A stretch of DNA of 64,000 nucleotides. Origin: Tetranychus cinnabarinus (taxonomy: Eukaryota > Arthropoda > Arachnida > Trombidiformes > Tetranychidae). The DNA is taken from NCBI GenBank assembly GCA_022266195.1, contig WHVY01000005.1, positions 3,472,001 to 3,536,000 of the forward strand, written 5' to 3'. The notes beneath the pieces were generated by a model. The model was not told where the DNA came from. It worked only from the letters and a program-made list of their open reading frames with translations, and made no database searches. Shown here in pieces: positions 19,368-32,300 of this stretch (the stretch's first letter is position 1; the number at the start of each line of letters is the position of its first letter). The position numbers were made by a program, and so were the translations under genes.

Positions 19368-21894
19368 ATGTCGGACTTAAATGTTAAAGAAATCGCTTCT
19401 TTATTGGAGAAACACGAACAATCTCATTTACTCCAGTTTTGGGACCAGTTGACAGATGAGCAAAAAATTCAGCTCTATGATGACATAAAATCAATTGATT
19501 TTGATGATGTCATTTCTACATTCCGTGAATCAACTGAGGATAAATCAGCTAACAAACAAATTGAAGATGATTTGTTGGAACCACCTGGAGATTCGATTCA
19601 TTCAGGTGTTCCTAAATGTTCCCCGGACGAATTGGAAAAACTTCGAGAGAGAGGTAAACCGTTTTTGTTTCCGTTATCTTAATAGTTAATTTTCAATATT
19701 TTCTATATCTAATTGTTGTTTATTTTTTACATAACAACTCTAACTTCATTTTTATTCATCTCGTTTATGCTATTTTAGGTCTGCAAGAGATATCAGAAGG
19801 AAATGTAGCTGTCTTGTTGATGGCCGGTGGTCAAGGAACCAGACTTGGAGTTGATTATCCTAAAGGAATGTACAGTGTTGGCCTGCCTTCTGGAAAAAGC
19901 TTATATCAATTGCAAGGAGAACGAATTCGTCGAGTAGAGGAATTAGCTTCTCAAAAATGGGGTAAAAAATCATCCATACCCTGGTACATAATGACAAGTG
20001 AACATACCAAAACAGCAACGGAAGAATTTTTTGCTTCCAATAATTACTTTGGCCTTTCTCGCGATAATGTGATTATCTTTGAACAAGGGACTTTGCCTTG
20101 TTTTACCTTTGATGGTAAGATTATTATGGATAAGCCTTACAAAATTGCTCGTTCCCCTGATGGTAATGGTGGACTATATCGATCCCTTGATGAAACTGGT
20201 GTTCTTCTGGATATGGATAAACGCGGTATAAAATATACCCATGTTTACGGTGTAGACAATATTCTTGTTAAATTGGCTGATCCTACTTTCATTGGATACT
20301 GTGTAACCAAGAAAGCAGCTGCCGGCGCTAAAGTAGTTGAAAAATCTTCTCCAACTGAAGCTGTCGGAATTATCTGTAAGGTCCAAGGAAAATTTAAGGT
20401 TGTCGAGTATAGTGAAGTGTCCTCTGCTATCGCCGAGAAACGAAACCCTGATGGATTGTTAACCTTCCGTTGTGGAAGCATTTGTAATCACTTTTTCACT
20501 GTTGAGTTTCTCAAAGAAGTTTCCAGGTAAGATTAATTGCTATTATTAATTTTTTTCACGTGAAACAAATTCAATTTCAACTCTGACGATCCATATATTA
20601 GATAAATTATAGACCTTATCCAATTATTTCCACATAATTAACTCTTTTATGCAATATAATAAAAAAATCTTTTAGTAATGCAAATGAAAATAATCAATGG
20701 CTGCATCTGTCATAATTCACTTTTTGTCAAGATCAGACAGTCTGAATAATCCTAAGTAACAACTTTTATGGTGTAATATCTTCATTACTCAATTCATTGC
20801 TTAATGAATGTTTCTTTTTCTTTTCATTTTCTAGGAAAAAGCTTACCCATCATGTTGCTCGTAAAAAGATTCCTTACATAAATTCAGAAGGAGTTGTTAT
20901 CAGACCAGATAAGCCAAATGGTATCAAACTGGAAAAATTTGTCTTCGATGTATTCGAATTCACTCAGTAAGTTTTATGTTTTGATAAAATATACAACAAT
21001 TTATCTTCTAATCACTTTGAGAGAAAGGGTAACCATAATTAATTAGATTATCTCGGCTTATAAGAAAATTTTGGTAATTTTTCTTTGCGATTTATCCTAG
21101 AAAAGTGCAGAAAACGAAAGTAAATACAAGGACACAATTTTTCGGACATCTCCCCAACATTACCTTGTCCTTAATATTCATTTTCTAGCTTCTGATTGAT
21201 TGTAACCGATAGCCAAGTAACCCACTGAACCGGTTTAATTACTTAAGATTGTAAATTTATCTTATAATTTTAGTTAAGCTTTTTCTTGGCATTAAAGGGT
21301 AGGAAAAATCCAGACTTGCAGTATATTTTATTCCCAGATCAAAATATTAAATGCTTAATAAATTGTTGCTAATCAACTGTATACTTAACTGTTGAATTTT
21401 TATTATAAGCTGAATTATTCCTTGAAATTAATTGTCCACCCTCCCCTTAGGTGATTAAGATCTAATCAAAACATTATAATTGACATTCAATTTTTTCTTG
21501 TTTCCAAAGAGATTTAGCCATTTGGGAAGTTATAAGGGACGAAGAGTTTTCGCCCTTAAAAAACAATGAATCGGCTTCAACTGATAATGCCAAGACTGCT
21601 CGGGAATCAATTTACAATTTGCATAAAAAGTATTGTCAAAAGGCTGGTGGTATTATTGCTGTAGATGATGGTGACCAATGTGATAACAATCAAACCTTTA
21701 TCTGTGAAATCTCTCCCCTTGTCAGTTACGGAGGTGAAAATCTTGAACCTTATGTCAAAGGAAAGACTCTTAAATCACCATTGATCATTGAAAAGGATAA
21801 TAAACTGTCATCCATTACAATTGTTAACACTTTTACACAATATTATAACAAAGGTGAAATACATTCACCCGTGTTACAACAATGCATTTTATAA
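19368..21894 (+). CDS. UAP1: UDP-N-acetylglucosamine pyrophosphorylase (UAP1)
   Basis: Makes UDP-GlcNAc from UTP and GlcNAc-1-phosphate in the cytosol, the last step of the hexosamine pathway feeding chitin, N-glycan and O-GlcNAc synthesis. Four exons, 19368-19653, 19779-20526, 20835-20966 and 21510-21894, join in frame to 516 residues, the usual animal length. The nucleotide-binding signature LMAGGQGTRLGVDYPKGMY is at residues ~109-127. Further conserved blocks are IPWYIMTSEHT, FEQGTLPCF, KIARSPDGNGGLYRSL, YTHVYGVDNILVK, PTEAVGIICK, RCGSICNHFFTVEFL, LEKFVFDVFEF and REESxNEFSPLKN-type sequence (here RDEEFSPLKNN). All expected blocks are in order and nothing is missing. The start at 19368 matches the family's short helical N terminus. 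A poly(A) signal is at 22076-22081. The gene converges on the desaturase with 295 bp between stop codons. Confidence 0.97.
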
Positions 21895-22075
21895 ACAACA
21901 AATATTATTATTCCTTATAATTATTAAACAAGTATCAATTATTTTATGTAAAAATTTTAATTCAAATTGTACGTGTATACATTAATTTATCAAGTCTAAA
22001 GACGTGAAACAATTTGTTGAATTCAGTGGAGAGGGGGAAGACAACAAGTAGTTTAAATGTTAAATTATGAACTCT

Positions 22076-22081
22076 AATAAA
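22076..22081 (+). promoter_or_regulatory. Polyadenylation signal of UAP1
   Basis: Canonical AATAAA about 180 bp after the UAP1 stop. It lies within ~110 bp of the desaturase stop on the other strand, so the two 3' UTRs probably overlap. Confidence 0.55.
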
Positions 22082-22189
22082 TGAAAATTTTAGAGAGTAA
22101 AAGGTTTAAGAGGTTAAGGTTTAGGTGGTTATTAGGATTAACAAATCAATTTAACTAGAAATCAGGACAATTTGTTTTTGGTTTGGGTT

Positions 22190-24027
22190 TCAATAGTGGT
22201 TATTGTGTTCAAAAGTATTTCTACTTTGATGGTTAAACATCATTGTGTTATTGTTGTTACTTTGATTCTCCTTGCTTCGGTGAATCGTCTCGGGTTTAAC
22301 CTTTTTAAGGTCATAAGCTAAACCCAAAATTGCCATCAGATCGATAAATACTTTGGTTGGATTTAATTTCCAACCAAGTTCACTGGTCGAGTAATCATAA
22401 GGAAATGAGTGATGAAAATTGTGAAAACCTTCACCGAAAGCAGCAAAGGAAACGAATGGATTCTCTCTTGCACCAATTGTCCGGCGATATGGACGATCAC
22501 CCCACATGTGAGCAGCACTATTCACAAACCAGGTACAATGAAGGCTAAGTACGTACCGCCAAACGACAGCAATTAAGAAAGCATTCAAAGGTTTCTCATT
22601 CCAAAAATAGATTGGTATCAGGCATGGAATAATCACAATAAAGATTACATAGCAAAGTGGATAGAATCTGGAAAGGAATTGGAAATGAATTAGAAATCTT
22701 AAACCACGACAAATTCTTACAGAGTTTTGACAATTTAAGTCTATTGTTATTGTCCACTGAAACACAAAGATTAAGATTTATTTTGATTTGATAAACATTA
22801 ACTCCATCTATTAGAAACATTATTAAAGAAATTGTATAATTTTTAAGTTTTGCTAAACTTTCGTTCAATTTTTCTATAATTTTTCTAATAGATGGCGTTA
22901 ACTCTAACCCTGAGATTGTTTTTCGTTTACAAATTGTAATGTCGATTGTGTTGATTAATTATAAAGCTTTTAGTCTTTTGATACTTTGTCATCTTTAAAT
23001 TAACTGATAGGATTACCTTTTATGGAATCTAACCACTGGATCAGCCATTAAATCAGATAGATCGAGTTGTTTTCCTTTGGCAATTACTTGGGGATGTTTA
23101 CGAGTCAACAACCAGCCAACATGGGCAAAGAAAAATCCTCTTCGTGAATTATGAGGGTCACTATCAGTTTCAGAATATTTATGGTGAACTCGATGATCTC
23201 GACACCATGTCAATAAATCATCTTGACCTGCAATTGAGAAGCAACAAGCCAGAAATATTCTCAATCCAAGCCTAGCTTTATAGGATCGATGAGACCAAAG
23301 TCTATGAGCACCAGCGGTAACTCCAAGTCCACCATGGAAGCCATAAAGATATGCTAAAAAGTTAAAGGTAAATATTGAAATTAATCAAAAAATTGGCTCA
23401 ACTTTTCAAATTGTAAATGTCTAAATGTCACAAATGTACTAAATAATTTGGAAAATGTCGTTAAACCTTTCAAAAGCATTTAGTTAGTGTTAATTTGCCC
23501 TGTCAATTGTTGATCTGATTTGTGAATGGTCGATGAAAAAAAGTGATGAATTGCATCTTTTGTTTTAATCGCACAACAATCAGATGATCATTGACAACTT
23601 GAATTGTCAAATATTTTTAACCTGACAATAAAGTAGGTTTTATAACGTTTGCCAAATTGCAATTAGCTTTAAAACAACTTTAGCTTGAATTTTATGGCTG
23701 CAAGTTTAAAATGAATGCAAGGAAATCCTAATTTTTCTATCTCATTTTTATTCATTTTCAATAGGAAAAAAACTCACCAAATATCCATGTATTCCAGGAT
23801 CGGTCTCTGAACAAAACTATGGTTGAATAGATCGTTATCAAATGCAGGGCCAAAAAGATGGCTACATTTCTCCAAACAATTCCATAGGCATCTTTATTGA
23901 TGTAAAGATAAAGACCAGTGTCAACGGTTTCTCGTAGCTTTTCAGATTTATCAGATTGGGATTTCTCAATTGCAGTCACCGGTCCATGATTAGAATTGTT
24001 ACTTAACAATGATTTACTCCGACACAT
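22190..24027 (-). CDS. SCD: Stearoyl-CoA (acyl-CoA delta-9) desaturase
   Basis: ER membrane di-iron enzyme that puts a cis-9 double bond into saturated acyl-CoA, using cytochrome b5. Three exons, 23778-24027, 23017-23353 and 22190-22667, join in frame to 354 residues, the normal length. The three histidine boxes are present: HRLWSH (residues 100-105), HRVHH (137-141, within DHRVHHKYSETDSDPHNS) and HNFHH (278-282, within GEGFHNFHHSFPYDYS). The metal-linked segment WFVNSAAHMWG is also there. Four membrane helices are visible, two around residues 60-95 and two around 197-240. The C-terminal tail (NQSNNNNTMM...) is Asn-rich and poorly conserved. The second intron carries a short inverted repeat (22798-22901). 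The gene looks intact. A delta-9 preference is assumed from overall motif fit; some arthropod relatives have other regiospecificity. Confidence 0.95.
22798..22901. mobile_element. Short inverted-repeat element in a desaturase intron
   Basis: About 104 bp bounded by inverted repeats: TTAACTCCATCTATTAGAAA on the left and TTTCTAATAGATGGCGTTAA on the right, with one extra base on the right. The interior is AT-rich and has no coding potential. It looks like a small MITE in the second intron. No clear target duplication was seen. The right arm also resembles the CTCF core (AGATGGCG). Confidence 0.6.
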
Positions 24028-26283
24028 TGGTTAATTTGTCACAGACTCGTTGTTATCGATATAATTTTTTTGTTCAACAAAAGACACTACTTTGATCAGT
24101 TGGTTGGTAATGGGCACAACTTGAGATGAATAGAGTCCGTAATTGAAAGCTATCGCCTTTGTCCAGAGGAAACACGTTAAAGTCCAGGATAATTGTCACT
24201 GTTTAAAGATTCGATTGACTGTTGAAGTGTCTGACTACCCTTGTTGATCAATGGTTGCAAGGGAAAGTTAAACTGATTGATCAAGTTGATGGCGAAGGTG
24301 GAAACAAGCAAAATAAAGATGAAAAAGAGTAGACATCAACAGAAAGGGATAAAAAGAAGTTAAAGGTGGAAAGTGTTAAACAGTTAGCTGTAAAAAAATG
24401 CAGAAAGAAGGTGATGTTGCCCAAATTAGACAGAAGAAATTGTAAGATGGACAATTTAGACAGATGAATGTAAAAGATAGGTGCAAGTTGGATGAAGGAG
24501 ACAAAAATTGCAAATTGCTATCCCTTGAGAAACAACAAAGAAAATTGAAGGAATCACGGTTAAATTATTTTGTATTACATCGATATGGTTGATAAGATGT
24601 CACCTTCACAATTAATTTAAGGTAGCATTGTTTGTGATCCAATAACAGTTATTACCTTAATTGTAAGATTTTAAGACGTAGTTGTGAAAACAAAACAAAA
24701 TATGAATAAAAAATGTCTCTTACATTCATCTAATTAGTTAGTGATAAATCCATGCATCCATCCAAATTAAGTGCATTGATTGTAATAACCTCGTATTCGA
24801 TGTGCATTCAATTTTGTTGCGTCTATTAAATACTATCAACAAATTTTTAGGTTATAATTAGAGTTGAACCAAAGGGAAATGAACAAATTTTATTATCATT
24901 TCACATGTTAATCCAATTCTGTGTCAATTTGTATCCGCTTTTGCCGAATTACTGGTTAATTCAGAGTAATGCGTAATCCTAAATGCATTACAATTGTAAT
25001 CAGCTTTGAATCATTGTGACTCCATCTTTCAATTTTCAGCTGCTTGATATTGAAGACTACAATTTTGATTGTAAATTTTGCTTAATTTTATTGTTTGAAT
25101 TTGCTTCTTCCATTGAAATGTATATTAGGCTGGTTGTGCCGTCTTTTTGTTTTCACCAAATCATCTCAATGATTGAAAATTTGAGTTCAGGTTTGGGTAG
25201 AAAAAAAAAGTTTAGCAGTAAAATGAAAATTGGCCCATAAATCACAGTTTTAACGGTTAAATAATTCAACTATCATCATACGTAAATAGATTTGTTTTGC
25301 AAAAAAAAATTTGATTGGTAATTGTTAATAATAACGGAAAGAGGAAAGGATTTTTTTGAGCTTTTTACTGATGACCTTTATTTTACCTTTATTTAGGTAA
25401 CTTATGCAGAAGGAACCAGAAATAATCAAAATGTATCACAATTGTGAAAAAGAGGCAAAAATTTTGTGTTTAAAACTGGATAAAGCTACAACAATTTGAA
25501 TAGATTACTTTGCATTGTTTTGAAAGCTATAAAAGACTGCTGTGATACACTTTTGTTAGTTATTTCAATTGAATAAATTAATGAACATTTTGCCTCAAAA
25601 AACTAATGTTATTGCAAAATTCATCCATCGTTTAAATTGAAAACAATTGATAGATTAGCTGATGAGAGGTCATTATTGATTGAAAAATCTTCATCGTTAG
25701 TGATGAGTTGATTTGAATGATTGAGAAATTGTTGAAAGATCGTTGAATAATGTATTTAATTTTGTGAATCCATGTTGAGATAAGCATATTTATATTCAAT
25801 ACTGCCGAAAGCCTGCCAATATTCAATATTTATATTCAATACTGAGTTGAGTGGTGACAGAGTTTAATCACAGAAACAATTGATCTACTTTGATTGTTTC
25901 CCATTGAATGTTGATTCTGATTTTGAGACTCTCGTTATTGAACTTAAATTGGATTCAAGATTATCGATCCAATGGATTGCTTTCTCGTTTGGATTGCAAA
26001 TTATTCCAAGTTTTATCCGTCCTATGTTTATTAGAGTTTTCAAATATGGATTAAAATAAATGAAAGCTTAATTGATTTGAACGTAATTGTTATAAATTAA
26101 ATTTACCAAAAAATTTGATTTACAAGTGGTTGGTACTGACATCTATTGAAACCCATTAATACTGAAGGAATGTTATGTATGTATTATTATGTGTTGTTAG
26201 GTATCTCCATCTGCTGTAATATTTATTAAAAAAGTATTGTCAATTTAAACTTGTTTGATTAATCATTTATTGAACACAATTAA
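24028..26283. other. Intergenic, no gene seen
   Basis: 2.26 kb upstream of the desaturase and downstream of the PLPP6-like gene. AT-rich, no supported gene. A short direct duplication of ATATTTATATTCAATACTG occurs near 25788 and 25829. A CTCF-core-like match (CAGCAGATGG on the minus strand) is at 26207-26216, about 70 bp beyond the PLPP6-like stop. Confidence 0.4.
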
Positions 26284-26910
26284 TTAATCATCATCTACAA
26301 TATTTCCAACATTGATATTCTCTGTATCTGCCAAATCATTGGTATTGCTGAATTGATGGAGAAGAATCCAGACAATGATTTTGTTGAGGAATCCACCAAA
26401 GCTAAACTGTAATGAGTAATTGAAAAAGGCAAATAAGAAACCAGCTGTAACATCCAAAATATGATGTCTTCCCAAAAAGATTCTTGACAAACCAACAGAA
26501 ATGGCCCAAATCCAAGTTAATTGTGACCAAAAGGAACCATTATTAAGTAACAGGGCAATATAGACAGCTCTAGATGCATGACCTGAAGGCATAGAATGCT
26601 TGTCTATCGAAGCAACAATAAATTGATCCTCTTGATTAGCATATGTAGGCCGTCGTCTTCTAGCTAATGCTTTGACGATAGCAACAGTGATTACATCTAG
26701 TAATAAACCAGCCAATAACTGTGCCAACAATTCACTTGATGGCCAAAGGTAAATCGCAATGATTACACCAGCAAACCAAGGTATACCATGACAGGACCAT
26801 TCCAGAGTTGACAAGATACGTCGGTACTTAACACCTTTTGGGTAACTCTTAAACAATTGATAGCTTAAAGTAATATCAATGTCTTTCACTTTTTCTTTTA
26901 TTCTATCCAT
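26284..26910 (-). CDS. PLPP6: PLPP6-like polyisoprenoid diphosphate phosphatase (PAP2 family)
   Basis: PAP2-superfamily membrane phosphatase; the PLPP6/PPAPDC2 branch removes phosphate from presqualene and other polyisoprenyl diphosphates at the ER or nuclear envelope. Single exon, 208 residues, ATG at 26910. The three PAP2 phosphatase motifs are intact: KALARRRRP (residues 80-88), PSGH (108-111) and SRIFLGRHHILD (142-153), with catalytic His111 and His149. The upstream signature WSCHGIPWFAG matches the GHGLPWF block of PLPP6, which separates this branch from other lipid phosphate phosphatases. Hydrophobic segments fit about five or six helices. The C-terminal tail is acidic (TENINVGNIVDDD). 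Being intronless it could be retrocopied, but the frame is clean and human PLPP6 is also nearly intronless. Confidence 0.92.
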   Translation of the reverse strand: MDRIKEKVKDIDITLSYQLFKSYPKGVKYRRILSTLEWSCHGIPWFAGVIIAIYLWPSSELLAQLLAGLLLDVITVAIVKALARRRRPTYANQEDQFIVASIDKHSMPSGHASRAVYIALLLNNGSFWSQLTWIWAISVGLSRIFLGRHHILDVTAGFLFAFFNYSLQFSFGGFLNKIIVWILLHQFSNTNDLADTENINVGNIVDDD

Positions 26911-28461
26911 ATTTATATTAATTTTAATTCAACAGTTTACAAGATGATACAATTGTCATTGAATTAAAGCTGGAAACAGGTTAACAATTAAAACAAGGAA
27001 AACAAAATAAAATTAAGAAGAGAAAAATAAGGAACAAAAAATGAAAACAAGGATGAAGAACCAACTGTGAGGTGAGCTTTGTTTAATGACAACTGTTTTT
27101 GAATAACCGCAAGAAAAAAGCTCATGAAAAGTAACTATTATACAAAAAGTGAATCAGACTAATTTATGTTAAAATTTTGTTCACAATCTTATTTAGCTAA
27201 TTTACTTTCCTCGTTTCAAATTGAAATAAATCAAACCAATATATTCAATTATTTCTAAATTATCGGCATTACCTAACGACTGTTGTGAAAAAGCTCAGTC
27301 TTTGATAATATTCACCGGGAAATCCGTTTTTTGACAAAACTCATTAACTAATGGTAGCTATAATTATTTAGTGATAAATCTGGTTTCTAGGTAAAAATAA
27401 TAGCAATTTATGAGTATTTATATCCAAGTTAAGCTATTAGTAGCAATGAATCTCATCTGTAAAGTCATTCTAGATTTTACCCAAAACAAGGCAACTTAAA
27501 ATCTAAATGTACAATTAGATTAACCAATGGCAATGTGAAAGGTGAGAATTAACATTTTGGTGAATTGTAATTATTGAAATCATATTTGGGCGGCATAATG
27601 AGGAAGTTGGTTAAATTGAAATCAATTGTAAGAGATTTAGTAAATGTGATTGCTTTAGTCCAACTGACTGTTGGTGATTCTGGTCCAATTGTTTGGGTCA
27701 AACAATTTGAAAAGTGAAAACCCATACGATTAAGCCAACCATTAATCATGTCAAGGAGAAATTATTGTTTAATCAAATAAACAATCATCAAGCTAAACAA
27801 TAAGAAACATCATAATTGACAACATTTTTACCCAAAAAGTAACAAAAGCAACAACCCAAACAATCACAACAAATAGCCAAAGTCAAAGCTAAAGCCCAAA
27901 TCAACAATAATAACAGTAATGCAGGAATAATAATGACAATAATCAAATGAAATAGTCAAAGAATGATTAGCAATCAAATGAACATTTATCCCGAGTCAGA
28001 AAAGATGTCCCAATATACAAATTGTGTCCATTAAAATGAGTGCGAAATGAAAATTTTGAAAATTTTCCTCGCCATAATGCATTTCAATTAGACCGGTTCC
28101 AGCTTTTCACTCGATCAATTTCATTCTCATCTTTGTCCTCCTCACTCCTCGTACTTCAGTCTCCTCCCTCTTCAATCGTCCATCATCATGAATTTCACTC
28201 TCCCATGCAAACTCACTATCTCACCCTGTAAGCAAACAAAATAAACTTTTACTTTCATTTATAACAAATAAACTCTCGTCCAATTTTGCCAAATTAAAGT
28301 TGTCTCGTTTAGTGATAACATCTCAACAGTTTTCTGGTTAACATCAGTCATCGGTCAAAACCAAGGCAACAGTAACTCAGCAGTTAGCAAGAAGCCTTTT
28401 ATATCTTTTTGTCTTTTCTACATTATTTTTCTTAGTTTTAATTTAAAATTTTGATTTCACG
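26911..28461. other. Divergent intergenic region, no gene seen
   Basis: 1.55 kb between the PLPP6-like gene (minus) and the six-cysteine secreted protein (plus). Likely contains both promoters. A-rich stretches around 27840-27960; no supported gene. Confidence 0.4.
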
Positions 28462-29365
28462 ATGATCTTAATTACTTTGTGTTTAGTTGTACTAGCCATT
28501 AACTCAAGTTATGGTCAACCTCAACGGTTTCTTGCTCCGCAACCAACCTCTGATCAACTAGAGGGCTCACCACAAGGAGGTTTCCCTGGTCAACCACAAG
28601 GTCCACCTCAACCACCTCAAATAAACTGGGGTAAATGTCCACAGTTGGAGCCAAAGGAAAGTGATAAAAAAGCTAAAGCCGATATCATTAGTTCATGTAT
28701 TAAATCAATTCCTCTTCCCGAAAATGTTACCCAAGAATCGATTGAAAAACATCGAACTGAAGTAGCCATATGTGCATTAAATGCTGAAAACTGGTTCTCT
28801 GCTGATATGAAATATCGATATGATAAAGCCGAGAGTGAAATTAGAGCCAAAAAACTGGTTTCAGATGTTGAGGTAAGACTATTATTATCATTATTATTAA
28901 CACAATTAACCATATTATTTAGCAAAACAACAAAATAATCCTAGTCTTGATAGCCATGTTATAACTTGTAACTAGACAAACCTACACATTAACCTTGATA
29001 CCATCTATGGTTAGTAAATCGGCTAAATAATCTTGTTTATTACATGAATTACATGTATTACATGTATTACATGCATTTAAGAATTATCATGAACTTGATC
29101 AAATAGAAGAAGAAAAACAACTTGAGGCAATTTGAACCAATCCTATCCTATTTTTATTGCAAATTATTAATTACAATTCTTTTTTTCCATTGCCTTTATC
29201 TACCCATAGCCACTAGTTTTGCGTCAACATGGAGAGTGCCGAAAAGAAGCTGAGGGACAATTTCCTTCTGGAATCGCTCAAGTTCAACTATATCAAGCCT
29301 GTATGGACTATCATATTTCCCAAATCTGTGGTATAACAATTGTTGGTGCCTCATCTCCTCAATAA
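28462..29365 (+). CDS. Secreted six-cysteine protein, OBP-like spacing at the end
   Basis: Function unknown. Two exons, 28462-28872 and 29210-29365, join at a phase-0 boundary and give 188 residues. Residues 1-18 are a clear signal peptide (LITLCLVVLAINSSYG). A ~35-residue Gln/Pro/Gly-rich linker follows, then INWGKCPQL and a mostly helical, charged domain. The mature chain has exactly six cysteines with gaps of 19, 24, 42, 20 and 8 residues. The last gap, in ACMDYHISQIC, equals the C-x8-C end of classical insect odorant-binding proteins, but the C-x3-C pair those proteins need is missing. I infer a small disulfide-bonded haemolymph, saliva or lymph carrier protein. An arthropod OBP-like family is a possibility, not an identification. 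Splicing in frame and signal peptide make it a real gene. Confidence 0.8.
29039..29074 (+). repeat. Four tandem 9-bp units in the intron of the six-cysteine gene
   Basis: ATTACATGA, ATTACATGT twice, ATTACATGC. A short minisatellite-like array inside the 337-bp intron. Confidence 0.8.
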
Positions 29366-32300
29366 TCAGGACAAAAAGTCAAGACAAGTCCACCGTATTG
29401 CTGATCAATGATTCTGACCGCGTTTGCTTCCAGCAATTTCATCAATTTTAAATTCTTGGCTATTTCACAAATTTCTTACTGTTTTGCATTCTCATGATAA
29501 CTACAAAACTTGAAATCTAACCATTAACCAACACCATCATCACTAATAGTCGATTAACTAATCCTTTTATTATTAGTTTACTCGATAAAACTAGTTATTT
29601 GATGGCTACTTCTTTAACTTGTTTGTATGTTTTATACTATTGTTTTTTTTACATACCTTAATGAATGTATTTTTTCTTAACGTTGAATTTGTAATTAAAT
29701 TAAAGTTAAAAGGAAAACATTGAATTTGTATTGAATTTATTTGCTATTTCCAACACAACAATCAAGATTGTTTGGTACGAGTAAATTATAAAGCAATGCT
29801 AAGGTTAAGTTTAACAACATTATTGGAGCTAAACAATCAATGAGAGATTTGATGAATAGTTCAATGTTGGCTTACAATTAAAAAAACCACAAAACATTAT
29901 ACCTTGCATTCAATTAGATAAAAAATATCGACTTTGTTTGATCAATCTTACAACCATTTCCTTTCCCAATGTTTTCATCAACACTTTCACAGCTATTTGT
30001 TTTGCTCACAATCAATTTCTAGGTTACCAGTCTATTGACGACTTCTTGGTCATGTATGGCTATTATTCAAGCAACAATCAAAGTCACCATTAATTGTTCA
30101 CTTTTCAAACCATCTTTACCTTGATTATTGTCAGTTAATCATTGAAATCAACTATTCAAGGGCAAGTCTAACAATCAGATTAACGTTGATGTTCGTTTGT
30201 CTGAAAACAAAATACCCCATTCAGAGTTGAGTTGATTAACTGTTGGTGTTTATATCCAATTCAATTATTGGTGACTTCATAAGTGATTAACATAATCGAA
30301 ATCTTACACCGACTGTGATTTAATCTGGTATTAACTATAATCATTTAGCCTTGGATTTTCCATCTTCAATCTTGAACATTTTTCTTGAATAAATAATCAT
30401 TGCGCGATTTTAAGTTTCCCTGATTTTGTATGCATGAAAATTTTTGCATCCATATGCTTTGAAATTAATCAGAAATGGTTGAATTGAGGGATTTGAGAGC
30501 CAATAACGTGAATTGAATGAATGCATATTGATAGTCTTGATCAATTGAGGAACCAAGCAATTGAGGAAAAAAACAAATCTATCTCATCTAGGATTGATCG
30601 TTAAGTTGACTTCATTTTGTTACAATGATTACAAGAGGAATTACATTTACTTGAGAAATTGTTATCACAATCATTGAAGACTTTTAGATTGGTTTGGGTC
30701 AAGTATTTTACTTATTAAATGGAGGTCAAACTATTAGATTTACACTCTTCACGCTTTACTGTTATTGGATTTAGCGGTTCAATCATAATCAGAACGAGTG
30801 AGGTCAAAATACATCTTAAACGACTCAAAATTTGCTAACAAATCTCTTTCTTATTCAAGGTTTCTCATTGATTGAAGGTTAGTCCACCATGAAAGAGGAT
30901 AAAATAATAATCAGAATAGAGAAATTATCATCAAATTTGATTAAACCCAAAAGTCATATTGTACAGCAATCAACAATAAACAAATCAACGACAAAATAAA
31001 AATTAACTTCAATAACGTCTTTGGTCTCCATCAGAAGCCACATAAACATAAAAATTTCAAGTTTACTCAAAAAGCTGTTTAGATTTCAATGAATTTTTAA
31101 TTTACACCATTCTTTTAAAATATAAAATATCTACGATTCGCCACCATTGCAAAAAATTCATTAATAATGAACTTAAACAACTACGTATTAATATTAATAT
31201 AATTTAATAGCAATATCAATTGACTAGCAAAGTATCGATTCGCAGTAACTTGTATTACTTTGAATGGGTACCAATAGATGACGCTAGTTGCCATACCCCT
31301 TTAAGCGCTTTATAAGCTTAAACATGAACAGAAAGACAACAAATAAAACCTTCAAACATCTTTAACTTCACCTTAAAACAATATTTCTAGATCCTATGAA
31401 TTTATGAACGAAATCCATGCAACACATGGGATGCCCCTGATTGAAAATCACGAACTGACAAAATAATTCAGGCAATTTACAGAAAAACACAGATTCTAAT
31501 CACTAATCAAATCAGCACTTCTTAAAACCAATGTAGACCATAAGTCTCACCATCGGGATGCGCTTACCAAAAGTATCCTTTCAAAAATAAATAACTTATC
31601 AAGTGAATAAATAATCAATAGACTGTTTTGTTTTAGCAATTTAGAAATTAAATTAGATTATTGTTAAACTTTAAAGCAGCCATTGAAATACATACATAAG
31701 ACATTCTAAGACTGTCTAGAACTTTTATATTCATTGAAATTGTTAATACCTCATGATAGACTAAATACGGTTAAGAAATCATTTTGTTGAATCACTTACA
31801 AGTTATCTTAACCTTGTGCATGGATAAATTAATCCAATCAATTTGAAGAATCACTTTCATTTTTTTGCGCTTCAACAGTTAACCTTTCAATGAAAGTTGA
31901 ACGCAAATCAATCAAACGTCTTAACTATTAGACAGCAAGAATTGGAACCATCAATTGTATCAAACCATTTGGAATCGAAAAGATTAATATCAATTGGTTA
32001 GGTTCTTGTTAGCTTCGTTATTTGTTTCAACATTAAATTCAGTAGCAATGTATGAAGCATCGTAATTAAATAATAAATTATTCAAACAAAAGGTGTACAA
32101 ACATGTTTACAAGAAATTGGTGAAGCTAGAAAACATCATTAGAGGCAATTAATTGATTGGTAAAACGACGATTTGTGTAAATATTTAAACGTTTGGAAGG
32201 TAAAAAAATTTCAATACCAAAAACCTAATTACGTCAACAATAAAAGGTTTTACACGTCCATTTAATTAGCTTGAGAGACGAACATGATGAAAAAGTTATC

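Noticed and set aside
26284..26910. Bacterial origin for the intronless PAP2 phosphatase
   Set aside because: It carries the animal PLPP6-specific WSCHGIPWF block and has the same AT-rich codon use as its neighbours.
28981..29160. ATTACATGT repeats as a CRISPR-like or regulatory array
   Set aside because: Only four 9-bp units with no spacers in an intron of a eukaryotic gene; a simple minisatellite.
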